NCBI GenBank assembly: GCA_017474385.1 | Contig: JAFVHU010000059.1 | Coordinates: 1-38,478, forward strand | From: Afipia sp. | Lineage (GTDB): Bacteria; Pseudomonadota; Alphaproteobacteria; Rhizobiales; Xanthobacteraceae | Direction of reading: 5' to 3' | Length of the DNA: 38,478 bases | Shown: positions 8,028 through 15,535 of the stretch, piece by piece | Position numbering within the stretch: position 1 is the stretch's first letter | Layout: each line of letters starts with the position of its first letter | The notes under the pieces: model-generated | What the model saw: the letters and a program-made list of their open reading frames with translations, nothing else | Databases searched by the model: none | Told to the model about the DNA's origin: nothing | Made by a program: the position numbers and the translations under genes

Positions 8028-9002
8028 ATGCCGCGCGCTGTTGTCTGCCGCGAACTCGGACCGCCTGAATCGTTGACACTGGAAGATGTTCCGCGCGCCG
8101 CGCTTGCGCCGGGGCAAGCGCGTGTCGCGATCCATGCGGCCGGATTGAATTTCCCGGATATCCTGATGGCGGCGGGGGAGTATCAGTTGAAGCCGCCGCT
8201 GCCGTTCACGCCCGGCATGGAAGCCGCCGGCGAGGTGATCGAGATAACTGGCGCGGATGGCGTCAGCGTCGGCGACAAGGTGATCGTGAAGGCGCGGTTC
8301 GGCTGCTATGCCGACGAGATCGTGGTGACGCCCGATCAGCTTGTGCCGCTGCCGACGGCCTTCGACTATGCGCAGGGCGCGGCGTTCCTCGCTGCTCACG
8401 GTACCGCGTATCATGCGCTGAAGGATCGCGCGCAGATCCAGCCGGGCGAGGTGCTCCTCGTGCACGGCGCAGGCGGCGGCGTTGGCCTGGCCGCGGTCGA
8501 ACTCGGCAAGGTATTCGGCGCGACCGTGATTGCGTGCGCCTCAAGCGAAGAAAAGCTCGCGGTCGCGCAGCAGCGCGGGGCGGATCATGGCGTGCTCTAT
8601 GGCCGCGAGCCGTTCAAGGATGCGGTGAAGCGCATCACCGAGGGACGCGGCGTCGACGTGGTGTTCGATCCGGTGGGCGGCACAATCTTCGAGGACAGTC
8701 TGCGCTGCATCGCCTGGGGCGCGCGGCTGCTGGTGATCGGCTTCACCGGCGGCGTTGGCGTGGCGAAAACCAATCTTGTGCTGATCAAGGGCGCCAGTGT
8801 GCTCGGCGTGCGTGCGGGGGAAGCGGTGCGCAAGGACCCCGCACTCGGCGTTGCGCGCCAGGATGATCTCACACGTCTCGCGAACGAGCGCCGCATCAGC
8901 CCCAACATCTCGCATCGCCTGGCGCTGGAAGATTATGCGACGGCGATGCGGTTGCTGATGGACCGCCGCGCCATCGGGCGCGTGGTGCTGACCATGCGGT
9001 AA
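8028..9002 (+). CDS. NADPH:quinone oxidoreductase, zinc-free MDR family
   Basis: A 324-aa medium-chain dehydrogenase/reductase. The N-terminal GroES-like domain starts MPRAVVCRELGPPESLTLED and contains AGLNFPDILMAAGEYQ near 37-52. The nucleotide-binding Rossmann loop reads VLLVHGAGGGVGLAAVELGK near 142-161. The absence of zinc-ligand cysteines marks the quinone reductase branch. The expected reaction is NADPH-dependent reduction of quinones or enones in the cytoplasm. It follows a palindromic repeat and has a start ATG preceded by AAGGA. The end of the gene abuts another repeat. Confidence 0.9.
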   Translation: MPRAVVCRELGPPESLTLEDVPRAALAPGQARVAIHAAGLNFPDILMAAGEYQLKPPLPFTPGMEAAGEVIEITGADGVSVGDKVIVKARFGCYADEIVVTPDQLVPLPTAFDYAQGAAFLAAHGTAYHALKDRAQIQPGEVLLVHGAGGGVGLAAVELGKVFGATVIACASSEEKLAVAQQRGADHGVLYGREPFKDAVKRITEGRGVDVVFDPVGGTIFEDSLRCIAWGARLLVIGFTGGVGVAKTNLVLIKGASVLGVRAGEAVRKDPALGVARQDDLTRLANERRISPNISHRLALEDYATAMRLLMDRRAIGRVVLTMR

Positions 9003-9008
9003 CTCTTA

Positions 9009-9155
9009 TCCCTCCCCCTTGTGGGGAGGGTGGCTGGCCCAAATCTTTTTATTTGGGCCAGTCGGGTGGGGGTGAAACTCACGCGGCTTTCTCGAAAATA
9101 CCCCCACCCCGGCCGCCGCTTCGCTCGGCCGACCCTCCCCGCAAGGGGGAGGGAT
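9009..9155. repeat. Large palindromic repeat with CCCTCCCC ends
   Basis: TCCCTCCCCCTTGTGGGGAG opens and CCTCCCCGCAAGGGGGAGGG closes. GGCCCAAATCTTTTTATTTG forms an inner hairpin with GGCC, and GGTGGGGGTG faces TACCCCCACCCC. It lies between the convergent quinone reductase and enoyl-CoA hydratase genes and is well placed to end both transcripts. Confidence 0.75.
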
Positions 9156-9175
9156 GACGCGGTCAGCGTTGCCTT

Positions 9176-10072
9176 TTACTTGTATTCCCGCTCGGTCCAC
9201 CACGGGAAATACGACGGCATGTCCTTCGACACCGTCTGCGCGAACTTCGCGGGCCGCTTTTCGAGGAACGACATCACGCCTTCGCGCACGTCGGCAGACT
9301 GGCCGCGCGAATAGATGCCGCGGCTGTCGACCTTGTGCGCTTCCATCGGATCGTCCGCACCCAGCATGCGCCACATCTGCTGGCGGATCAGCGCGATCGA
9401 CACCGGCGCGGCGTTCTCCACGATCTCGCGCGCGATGGCGCGGGCGGTGGTGATCAGTTCGTCGGCGGGCACCACCTTGCTGACGAGGCGTCCGGCGAGG
9501 GCTTCCTGTGCCGGGAACACGCGGCCTGAATAACACCATTCCAGCGCCTGCGAGATGCCGACGATGCGCGGCAGGAACCAACTCGATGCGGCTTCCGGCA
9601 CGATGCCGCGCCGCGCGAACACGAATCCGAACCGCGCATCGACCGAGGCGATCCGGATGTCCATCGGAAGCTGCATGGTGACACCGATGCCGACCGCCGC
9701 GCCGTTGATCGCACCGATCACAGGCTTCAGCGATTTGAAGATGCGCAGCGTCACGCGGCCGCCGCCGTCGCGCACCGCATCGTCGCTCCACTCGACTTCG
9801 CCGTTCGCGCGCAATGGTGCGGTCTTGCGATCGGACCGTGCCGCCCGGTCGAATGTCGCGCCGCCCTCGGAGAGATCCGCGCCTGCGCAGAACGCGCGTC
9901 CCGCGCCGGTCACGATGATGGCGCGGACATTGTCGTCGGCATCGGCGGCGTCGAATGCGGCGATCAGTTCGTCCATCATGACATGGGTGAACGCATTCAT
10001 CTTGTCGGGACGGTTGAGCGTGATGGTCAGGATGTTGTCCTGAACCTCGTATTTGATCTGCTGATAAGCCAT
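9176..10072 (-). CDS. Enoyl-CoA hydratase/isomerase family protein
   Basis: A 298-aa crotonase-fold protein. The acyl-CoA oxyanion-hole segment ITGAGRAFCAGADLSEGG lies near 50-66, and KPVIGAINGAAVGIGVTMQLPMD near 114-136 is the second oxyanion block. ARRGIVPEAASSWFLPRIVG near 153-172 supplies the catalytic glutamate position. A roughly 35-residue insert with DRAARSDRKTAPLRANGEVE sits between the two blocks and is a little longer than in the smallest family members. The likely role is hydration or isomerisation of an enoyl-CoA in fatty or aromatic acid breakdown. It is divergent from the cyclic-nucleotide-binding gene at 10235. Confidence 0.9.
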   Translation of the reverse strand: MAYQQIKYEVQDNILTITLNRPDKMNAFTHVMMDELIAAFDAADADDNVRAIIVTGAGRAFCAGADLSEGGATFDRAARSDRKTAPLRANGEVEWSDDAVRDGGGRVTLRIFKSLKPVIGAINGAAVGIGVTMQLPMDIRIASVDARFGFVFARRGIVPEAASSWFLPRIVGISQALEWCYSGRVFPAQEALAGRLVSKVVPADELITTARAIAREIVENAAPVSIALIRQQMWRMLGADDPMEAHKVDSRGIYSRGQSADVREGVMSFLEKRPAKFAQTVSKDMPSYFPWWTEREYK

Positions 10073-10234
10073 CGCGCTTTCTCTCCCGCTGGTTTCTTTT
10101 TGTTAATGCCGTTTGAAACCTCATCCTAGCGCGCCTGCCCGAGTGCTGGCAATTTACGCAGACGGGACGCCACTATGCGATGGACGTTTTAAACGGGCGG
10201 GCCTAGCCTGAACCCGATCGGAATGGAGACCGGA

Positions 10235-10732
10235 ATGCGCGCGGTTCTTGAACATTGCGTCGGAGGGCAGGAAACGTCGCTTCCCGCCGATGCGCTGCTG
10301 ATCCGGGAAGGAGAGACCACCGGGCGGCTTTATGTTCTGCTGAGTGGCCGGCTTGATGTTCTGAAGGGCGAAACGGTCGTCGCCACGGTGACGCAGCCCG
10401 GCGCCATTCTCGGTGAAATGTCGGTGCTGCTCGGCCAGCCGCACACCGCGACGGTGCGCGCCACGGTGGCTTCCACGGTTTATCAGTTCGATGACGCCGC
10501 GGCGTTTCTGCGCGCACAACCTGCGGTCGCGCTTCTCGTCGCGCAGCTTCTCGCGCACCGGCTCAATGCGGCGACGACGTATCTCGCCGACATCAAGCGC
10601 CAGTATGCCGATCACGGCAATCATCTGGCGATGGTCGGCGATGTGCTCGAAAGCCTCGTCAACCTGTCTCCGGGCGCGGCGTCGCCGGGATCGGACCGCC
10701 AGCCTGAGCCGCTGCCTGACTCTCGGCTATAA
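10235..10732 (+). CDS. Cyclic nucleotide-binding domain protein without HTH
   Basis: A 165-aa protein with a Crp-type beta-roll. IREGETTGRLYVLLSGRLDV near residues 23-42 and PGAILGEMSVLLGQPHTATV near 56-75 are the two core blocks; the second is the phosphate-binding cassette region. There is no helix-turn-helix after it, only a long helix and a disordered Ser/Pro tail, so it may be a sensor module and not a DNA-binding regulator. The second ATG at 10235 is preferred over 10223 because GGAGACCGGA precedes it. The last 74 bases overlap the convergent phosphoesterase gene. Confidence 0.82.
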   Translation: MRAVLEHCVGGQETSLPADALLIREGETTGRLYVLLSGRLDVLKGETVVATVTQPGAILGEMSVLLGQPHTATVRATVASTVYQFDDAAAFLRAQPAVALLVAQLLAHRLNAATTYLADIKRQYADHGNHLAMVGDVLESLVNLSPGAASPGSDRQPEPLPDSRL

Positions 10733-11498
10733 GCCACTCCGGAAATGTCTCGATCTTCTCTGCTGGCCGCCGCAGCGGCTTGCCGAGATCGATTGACTGT
10801 TCGCCTGCCGCCGAAAACCAGTAGGCCCTGTCGCTCTCCAGATCGAGCACGATGTGTGCGGGCGTCGGCCCGAACTGCTGCCCCATATTGAAGACCCATG
10901 TGCCGCCGATCCGGTCGAACCATGAGCCGTCCTTGACGAACGGTGACTGGTGGACATGGCCGGACAGAACAATGTCGGGCTTGTAGCTCTCGATCCACTG
11001 CACAAGCTCGGCGTCGCCGAAGGTGCGCGCGCCGCCCCAACTGGTCGGCGAGTTCGCGGCGGGCGCGTGATGAATCCAGATCCAGCGGCCGCGATGCGCG
11101 GCAGCGGCGTCCTCAAGCTGCACGCCGATCTGTTCCCTGACGCGCGGGCCATCCCACCACGGGCAGATCGTGAAGAAGGTATCGCCGATGGTCAGGCTCT
11201 CGCCGTCATGGGCAATGCCGAGGTTGCCGAGGTCGCCGATCCAGCGCGAGACTCGCTCGCCGGCCTCGTCGCGTTCGTCGAGATCGTGGTTGCCCGAACA
11301 CAGAATCACGCGCGTCTTGCCTGCGAGCCGTTCGAGATATTTCCGCACCACCACGATCTGGGCGCGGAAATCAACGACCGATGCGATGTCGAGCGCGTCA
11401 CCTGCAATGATCACCACGTCGAACCGCGATGCGATGTTGAGCACCCAGTCGAACTGCGGCAGGGCGTAATGCAGGTCGGCGACCACGAGGCAGCGCAT
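10659..11498 (-). CDS. Calcineurin-like metallophosphoesterase
   Basis: A 279-aa protein with the full set of dinuclear metal motifs in order: DLH at residues 8-10, GDALD near 33, GNHDLDE near 70, WIHHAPA near 140 and SGHVHQSPF near 180. Members hydrolyse phosphomonoesters or diesters; the specific substrate cannot be told. The 3' end overlaps the convergent cyclic-nucleotide-binding gene by 74 bases, which leaves no room for a separate terminator. The C-terminal extension rich in Ala and Pro is typical of relatives in this bacterial group. Confidence 0.88.
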   Translation of the reverse strand: MRCLVVADLHYALPQFDWVLNIASRFDVVIIAGDALDIASVVDFRAQIVVVRKYLERLAGKTRVILCSGNHDLDERDEAGERVSRWIGDLGNLGIAHDGESLTIGDTFFTICPWWDGPRVREQIGVQLEDAAAAHRGRWIWIHHAPAANSPTSWGGARTFGDAELVQWIESYKPDIVLSGHVHQSPFVKDGSWFDRIGGTWVFNMGQQFGPTPAHIVLDLESDRAYWFSAAGEQSIDLGKPLRRPAEKIETFPEWLIAESQAAAQAGGPIPATPRPETG

Positions 11499-11834
11499 GA
11501 CGAATCACACCCTTGATCCCAGTTCGCGACAGGCTCTTGGGGCGCTGTTCGCTACGATCCGTCCGGCCAGCATTTGTACCGTCAAACGTGAGCCGTGCAA
11601 ATCGGGGGAGCGGAGTTCAGCCGGGCTTTTCGCCGCACGGCGTGCGATTTAGGCCTGCTATGCCTACGTTTTTTGCATTCGTGCACGCCGCGACAGGATT
11701 ACGGCGAGCGCTCAGAGTGCGCGATGGCCGATTCCGGGATGCCTGGATTTCAGCGATATTGTCCCCGGTGCGCGCGTTTTACGTCACAAACCGGGCTTTC
11801 AGCCGCACCCCGCGCGATGTTACAACCCGCGCGC
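11499..11834. other. Gene-free stretch upstream of the split tRNA-Leu
   Basis: No convincing gene. Two related blocks of about 30 bases are present: GCCGGGCTTTTCGCCGCAC near 11619 and ACCGGGCTTTCAGCCGCAC near 11789, each followed by a GCGCGATTTA or GCGCGATGTTA-like tail. The second lies about 45 bases before the tRNA start, so this gap should contain the tRNA promoter. I could not point to a clear -35/-10 pair. Confidence 0.5.
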
Positions 11835-11873
11835 GCGGACGTGGCGGAATTGGTAGACGCAAGGGACTTAAAA
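11835..11873 (+). pseudogene. Host tRNA-Leu(UAA), 5' half cut off by the element
   Basis: The 39 bases hold the acceptor 5' strand GCGGACG, the D arm with GGTAGACGC, the anticodon 5' strand AGGGA and the loop CTTAAAA. The tRNA then stops abruptly: the next bases are AT-rich element DNA. The missing half, with the complementary anticodon strand TCCCT, variable arm, T arm and acceptor strand CGTCCGC plus ACCA, is at 34702-34758. Joined at the shared nine bases, they form a complete tRNA with seven acceptor and five anticodon pairs. The left piece should still be transcribed, but it cannot make a tRNA. Confidence 0.9.
11865..11873 (+). other. attL core (9 bp)
   Basis: GACTTAAAA, identical to 34702-34710. 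It covers one base of the anticodon stem, the UAA anticodon and most of the anticodon loop of tRNA-Leu. Crossover must lie within it. The nine bases are a maximum; the true overlap used by the integrase may be 7 or 8. Confidence 0.85.
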
Positions 11874-11963
11874 GCATATAAACATAAAAATTTACAATCA
11901 AAATTTACAAATAATATCAATATTATAAATCAGAAATTGACTTTCAAATCAGGCCGAAATATC

Positions 11964-12066
11964 CTTACACATACGTTACACAAAATGCACCTTTTTTCGG
12001 GTGTGCGCGACAGGAAGTCTGATCCGCTTCAACTCGTGCGAACTGTGTAAGGAAATGTGTAAGAGG
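11964..12066. promoter_or_regulatory. Left-end TTACACA/TGTGTAA repeats, likely integrase arm sites or int operator
   Basis: CTTACACATAC at 11964-11974 is repeated exactly at the right end (34635-34645). TTACAC recurs at about 11976. On the opposite strand, GTGTAAG occurs at 12045-12051 and 12057-12063, exactly 12 bases apart and immediately before the integrase start. Repeats at both element ends, with some in front of int, are the expected pattern for arm-type integrase binding sites that also control int expression. This is inferred from placement only. Confidence 0.5.
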
Positions 12067-12071
12067 CACAC

Positions 12072-13262
12072 ATGGCACATCACGAATTGATGGGAGGAAA
12101 ACTCCATCTCTACAAACGCGAAAACAGCCGTCATTGGCAGTGCTCGACCTATCTCGCGGGCCGTAACCGGCGCGTGACCACGAAAGAAGAAAGCCTCGAA
12201 CATGCGAAGGACTTCGCCGAGGATTGGTATCTAGAGCTAAAGGGCAAGCACCGAGCCGGTGAAGTCATGGGCGGCAAGAGCTTCAAGAAAGCCGCCGACC
12301 AATTCCGCCGCGAATACGAAATCATCACCGAAGGTCAGCGCAACCCTCAGTATGTCGAAGGGCACATGCGACGGCTCGACATTCACCTTCTTCCCTTCTT
12401 CGGCAAGAAGACCCTCTTGGAAATTACCCCCGGCCTCTTGCAGGAATACCGTATCCATCGGCGGGAGGAGACGGTAGCTGCGCGTGGCAAACCGCCCGCG
12501 CGCAACACAATGCACCAAGAGATCGTGACCTTACGTCAGGTATTGAAAACAGCCGCACGCCACGGCTGGATTCAGTACATTCCAGACCTTTCAGAGCCAT
12601 ACAAAACGAACGGAAAAATCTCTCATCGTGCGTGGTTCTCACCCGAAGAATACAAGAAGCTCTACACGGCCACACGGTTGCGGGCACAGAAGCCAAAACG
12701 CAAACGCTACGCGTGGCAAAGTGAACAGCTTCACGACTACGTCCTGTTCATGGTGAACACCGGCTTGCGTCCCGATGAAGTCGCACGACTGGAATATCGG
12801 GACGTGACTATCGTCGATGACGAGCCCACGAATGAGACGATCCTAGAAATCGAAGTACGCGGCAAGCGCGGCGTTGGATATTGCAAGAGCACGAACGGAG
12901 CCGTGCTTCCGTTTGAGCGATTGAAGAAGCGCAACAATCCGAAGCCGACCGACCGGATTTTTCCGAAGGGTCACCGCGAGCTGTTCAACGCCATCCTTGA
13001 TGAGGAAGAGCTCAAGTTTGACCGCGAAGGTAATCGGCGCACTGCGTACAGCCTACGGCACACCTACATCTGCCTTCGCTTGATGGAAGGCGCGGACATC
13101 TACCAGATTGCCAAGAATTGCCGCACCAGCGTTGAGATGATTGAGAAATATTACGCTTCACACATCAAAACCAGCCTTGATGCGGCTGCCATCAACATTC
13201 GCAGGCCAAGGCCAAGCACGAAAACCGTCAAGAAAACACCAAGGAAGCCTGCAAAAACCTAA
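12072..13262 (+). CDS. int: Tyrosine recombinase (phage-type integrase)
   Basis: A 396-aa protein. The N-terminal part is a small basic DNA-binding region (MAHHELMGGKLHLYKRENSR) followed by a core-binding helical domain. The catalytic domain has the first arginine in NTGLRPDEVARLEYRDV near 229-245, the LRHTY box near 328-332 and the nucleophile tyrosine in EKYYASHIK near 357-365. All expected catalytic elements are visible. AAGAGG lies before the ATG. It would catalyse insertion at the tRNA-Leu(UAA) anticodon loop and, with an excisionase not seen here, excision. It lies about 200 bases downstream of the broken tRNA half and in the same direction, so the host tRNA promoter may read into it. 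The intron-bearing tRNA follows 65 bases after its stop. Confidence 0.93.
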   Translation: MAHHELMGGKLHLYKRENSRHWQCSTYLAGRNRRVTTKEESLEHAKDFAEDWYLELKGKHRAGEVMGGKSFKKAADQFRREYEIITEGQRNPQYVEGHMRRLDIHLLPFFGKKTLLEITPGLLQEYRIHRREETVAARGKPPARNTMHQEIVTLRQVLKTAARHGWIQYIPDLSEPYKTNGKISHRAWFSPEEYKKLYTATRLRAQKPKRKRYAWQSEQLHDYVLFMVNTGLRPDEVARLEYRDVTIVDDEPTNETILEIEVRGKRGVGYCKSTNGAVLPFERLKKRNNPKPTDRIFPKGHRELFNAILDEEELKFDREGNRRTAYSLRHTYICLRLMEGADIYQIAKNCRTSVEMIEKYYASHIKTSLDAAAINIRRPRPSTKTVKKTPRKPAKT

Positions 13263-13327
13263 CTCCTTGCACCTGCATAAAAATTCCTTGGCTTGTCGTG
13301 CAGGCGACGCCTATAAATGTGGCGTAT

Positions 13328-13665
13328 GCGGACGTGGCGGAACTGGTAGACGCAACGGACTTGAACGGAAAAATTGAGTGCTCACGGGGAAACCCGAGAT
13401 GCAGAACTGCTCAAAATCGGGGAAACCTGTCAGATGGCAATCCCGAGCCAAGCGCGTTTGTCGAACGGCAAGCGCGAAGGTGTAGAGACTAGACGGGCAG
13501 CACCTAACGCAATCGCTTTACGGCGAACGCCACGGTGAAGGGATAGTCCAGACCACGAACTCGCCTCAGCACAAACGTGCAACGGCGAGGCGGCGAAAGC
13601 CGAAGCTGGTAAGAAAATCCGTTGGGGGTAACCCCGTGCCGGTTCGATTCCGGCCGCCCGCACCA
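13328..13665 (+). tRNA. tRNA-Leu(UAA) interrupted by a group I intron; element-borne replacement
   Basis: Exon 1 is 13328-13362 and exon 2 is 13614-13665. Spliced, they give a class II tRNA: D arm with GGTAGACGC, anticodon stem ACGGA/TCCGT with loop CTTAAAA (anticodon UAA), long variable arm GGGGTAACCCC, T arm GCCGG TTCGATT CCGGC, encoded ACCA. The acceptor stem GCGGACG/CGCCCGC has one mismatch, A5 against C68. Exon 1 is nearly the same as the host's split half, but exon 2 is clearly different. It follows the integrase on the same strand. The inferred job is to supply the leucine UUA-decoding tRNA that integration destroys. The intron lies between the first and second anticodon bases. Confidence 0.92.
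13363..13613 (+). ncRNA. Group I intron (tRNA-Leu type, IC3-like), 251 nt, no ORF
   Basis: The signs of a self-splicing ribozyme are direct. The internal guide GAGT at 13376-13379 pairs with exon ACTT to give a U.G wobble at the 5' splice site. A GAAA-capped hairpin CGGG/CCCG lies at 13385-13396. The core block CAATCCCGAGCCAAGC is at 13438-13453. AAGGTGTAGAGACTAGACGG at 13477-13496 supplies the G-binding region, with P7 formed by GACTA 13487-13491 and TAGTC 13544-13548. The intron ends in the required G at 13613. Its core resembles cyanobacterial and plastid tRNA-Leu(UAA) introns, which sit at the same anticodon position. It has no homing endonuclease gene, so it depends on its host gene for spread. 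Confidence 0.9.
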
Positions 13666-13704
13666 TATCGTCCCAAATACTCCTGCTTTCAATTGCGGTT
13701 ATCT

Positions 13705-15535
13705 ATGCACATCGCCCGCCTAAAAATTACTGGCTTTCGGGGCGTACGTTCAGCGGACATCCCCGCTCGGCCGCCATGTCGTGTTAGTCGGCCCGAATAA
13801 CAGCGGCAAGACCACCATCATCGAGACGCTGGCCTTGCTGTTCGGGCGCGACCGGTTGCTGCGCCGTCTCACCGAGCATGATTTTCATGGCAGCGCGCCA
13901 GACGAGCCCGCGCGCATTCTGTGCATCGCTATCTTGACGGGATTCACGCCCAACGACCCGCATCATCATTCGTCGTGGTTCAGTCCTGAACGGGGCGTTG
14001 AGAAATGGTTCGACCCCACCGCAAAGACTCTCCGCGCCGCGCCGGACGCGCAGCATACCGATCTGGCGGTGCAGATCGGCTTCGCCGCCCGGTTCGATCT
14101 TGACGAATTGGAAGCCGAGACGATCCGTTTTTTCGTGGACGACGAGGCTACGCTGGGCGATCCGTTCGGCGAGGATGCCCACCTTCGCACCATCCACACC
14201 AAGGTTCTCCAAGAGTTGGGATTCTTTCTGGTTCCGGCCTCGCGCACATGGGACCGCTGGATTTCTTTTTCTTCCGAGTTGTTCCGCCGCGTGGTGGCAA
14301 CGCGCGGAGACATGCCCGCACACGCTGTTCGCGCCGAGCGCGAACGCCTTTGGATGCCGCCCCAAGGTGAGCGGCTCGAAGACCAGCCGGGGCTTTCCGA
14401 GATCGTCGGCGCGGCCAATGACGAGTTGCGGGCGCTCATGGCCAGCGCCCCGAAACTCCAATTGCGCCTGACCGCGACCGACAGCGATTCCGTTCTGGAA
14501 AGCGTTGTACCGCACTTCGTGCAAGGCACGGGACCAACCCTTCCCTCGCAGCGGCAGGGCACGGGTCTTGTCTCGCTGCAAAGTCTTTTGCTGCTCATGC
14601 AGTTCGGCAAGGCCCGCGCGGAAACGGGTCAGTCTTTTGTGCTGGCCGTCGAAGAACCAGAACTACACATCCAGCCGTCCCAACAAAAGCGGCTGGTCAA
14701 CCGCCTCAATGCGCTGTGCAACCAGACCATTGTGACGACGCATTCACCTATCGTGGCCGCAATGTTTCCAGCGCCGGACACGCTTTTTATCGAAACACGC
14801 GAAGGCGTCCTGAACGCCAAGCCGTTGATGGACCCAGTGCCCGCGCAACCGACCAATCACCAGCAGCACTTGCTTTTTGCATGGCGGCAGAAGCTCGTCG
14901 CCGCGCTAATGCACGAATGCGTCCTGATCCCCGAAGGGGTTTCGGACGTGGCTTGGCTTGAGGCGCTGCAAACTGCTCTTGAGCTGCATCAAGGTTGGCA
15001 GGACGCCGGAGCGCCGCTCCTTTCCACCTTCGTAGGCGTCGTGCCGACCATTGACGCCAAGGTTGCTGATACGTTCGCGGTGGTCCGCGCCGTTCACGCG
15101 CGGCCTTGCATCCTCGTGGACGGGGACAATGACGGGCGCGCCTACTTCGATGCGGTGAAAACCATCAATCCGCCGCCGCGCTCTGTCGTGTTCTGGCCGC
15201 AAGGCTGGGCGATGGAGCATGTGGTTTCGTGGATTGTAGGCGCAGACGAAGCCGCAATGCTGGTCGCGTTAGGAACCGCGCGCGGTCAGACATTTGCCAA
15301 CGCGCAGGCACTCATCGCTTATTTGCTTGGACAGAAATCTTACGCGCCGACACATGAGAGCGCCGCCATCACGCTTATGGCCAGTGCGCCTTGCCGCACC
15401 CGAGCCGTACAGTTGCTCAATGCGATGTGCGTCGTGCTGCGCGACCCTGCGAACGCCAACACGCCGCTTTTCATACGTGTTGCGGCGGACTCGACCGCCG
15501 ATATGCATGTATTCCAGTTTGTACCGCCGCCATGA
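13705..15535 (+). pseudogene. Gabija GajA-like OLD nuclease, one +1 frameshift near the N-terminus
   Basis: The natural start is ATG 13705 (MHIARLKITGFRGVRSADIP). The run CCCC at 13761-13764 carries one base too many: removing it joins this reading to LGRHVVLVGPNNSGKTTIIE and gives about 609 aa, near the known GajA length. The ATPase part has Walker A GPNNSGKT (restored residue 29 on) and LAVEEPELHIQPSQQKRL with Walker B. The C-terminal TOPRIM domain has IPEGVSD near 408 and VDGDNDGRAYF near 470. As written, only a GTG at 13781 could start the long frame, and it would lose the first ATPase strand. The stop overlaps the helicase start by ATGA. In Gabija this protein is a DNA-nicking nuclease kept inactive by nucleotides until phage infection. 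Confidence 0.82.

Noticed and set aside
9006-10124. 372-residue minus-strand frame covering the enoyl-CoA hydratase
   Set aside because: Arg-rich, without family features; the frame at 9176-10072 carries all crotonase motifs.
13328-13665. Reading the interrupted tRNA as a decayed pseudogene
   Set aside because: The insert has a complete group I core, correct splice-site wobble and terminal G, and the spliced tRNA folds normally apart from one mismatch.
15391-15531. Upstream extension of the helicase gene to 15391
   Set aside because: It lies fully within the nuclease gene in another frame, and the ATG at 15532 fits both coupling and the family N-terminus.
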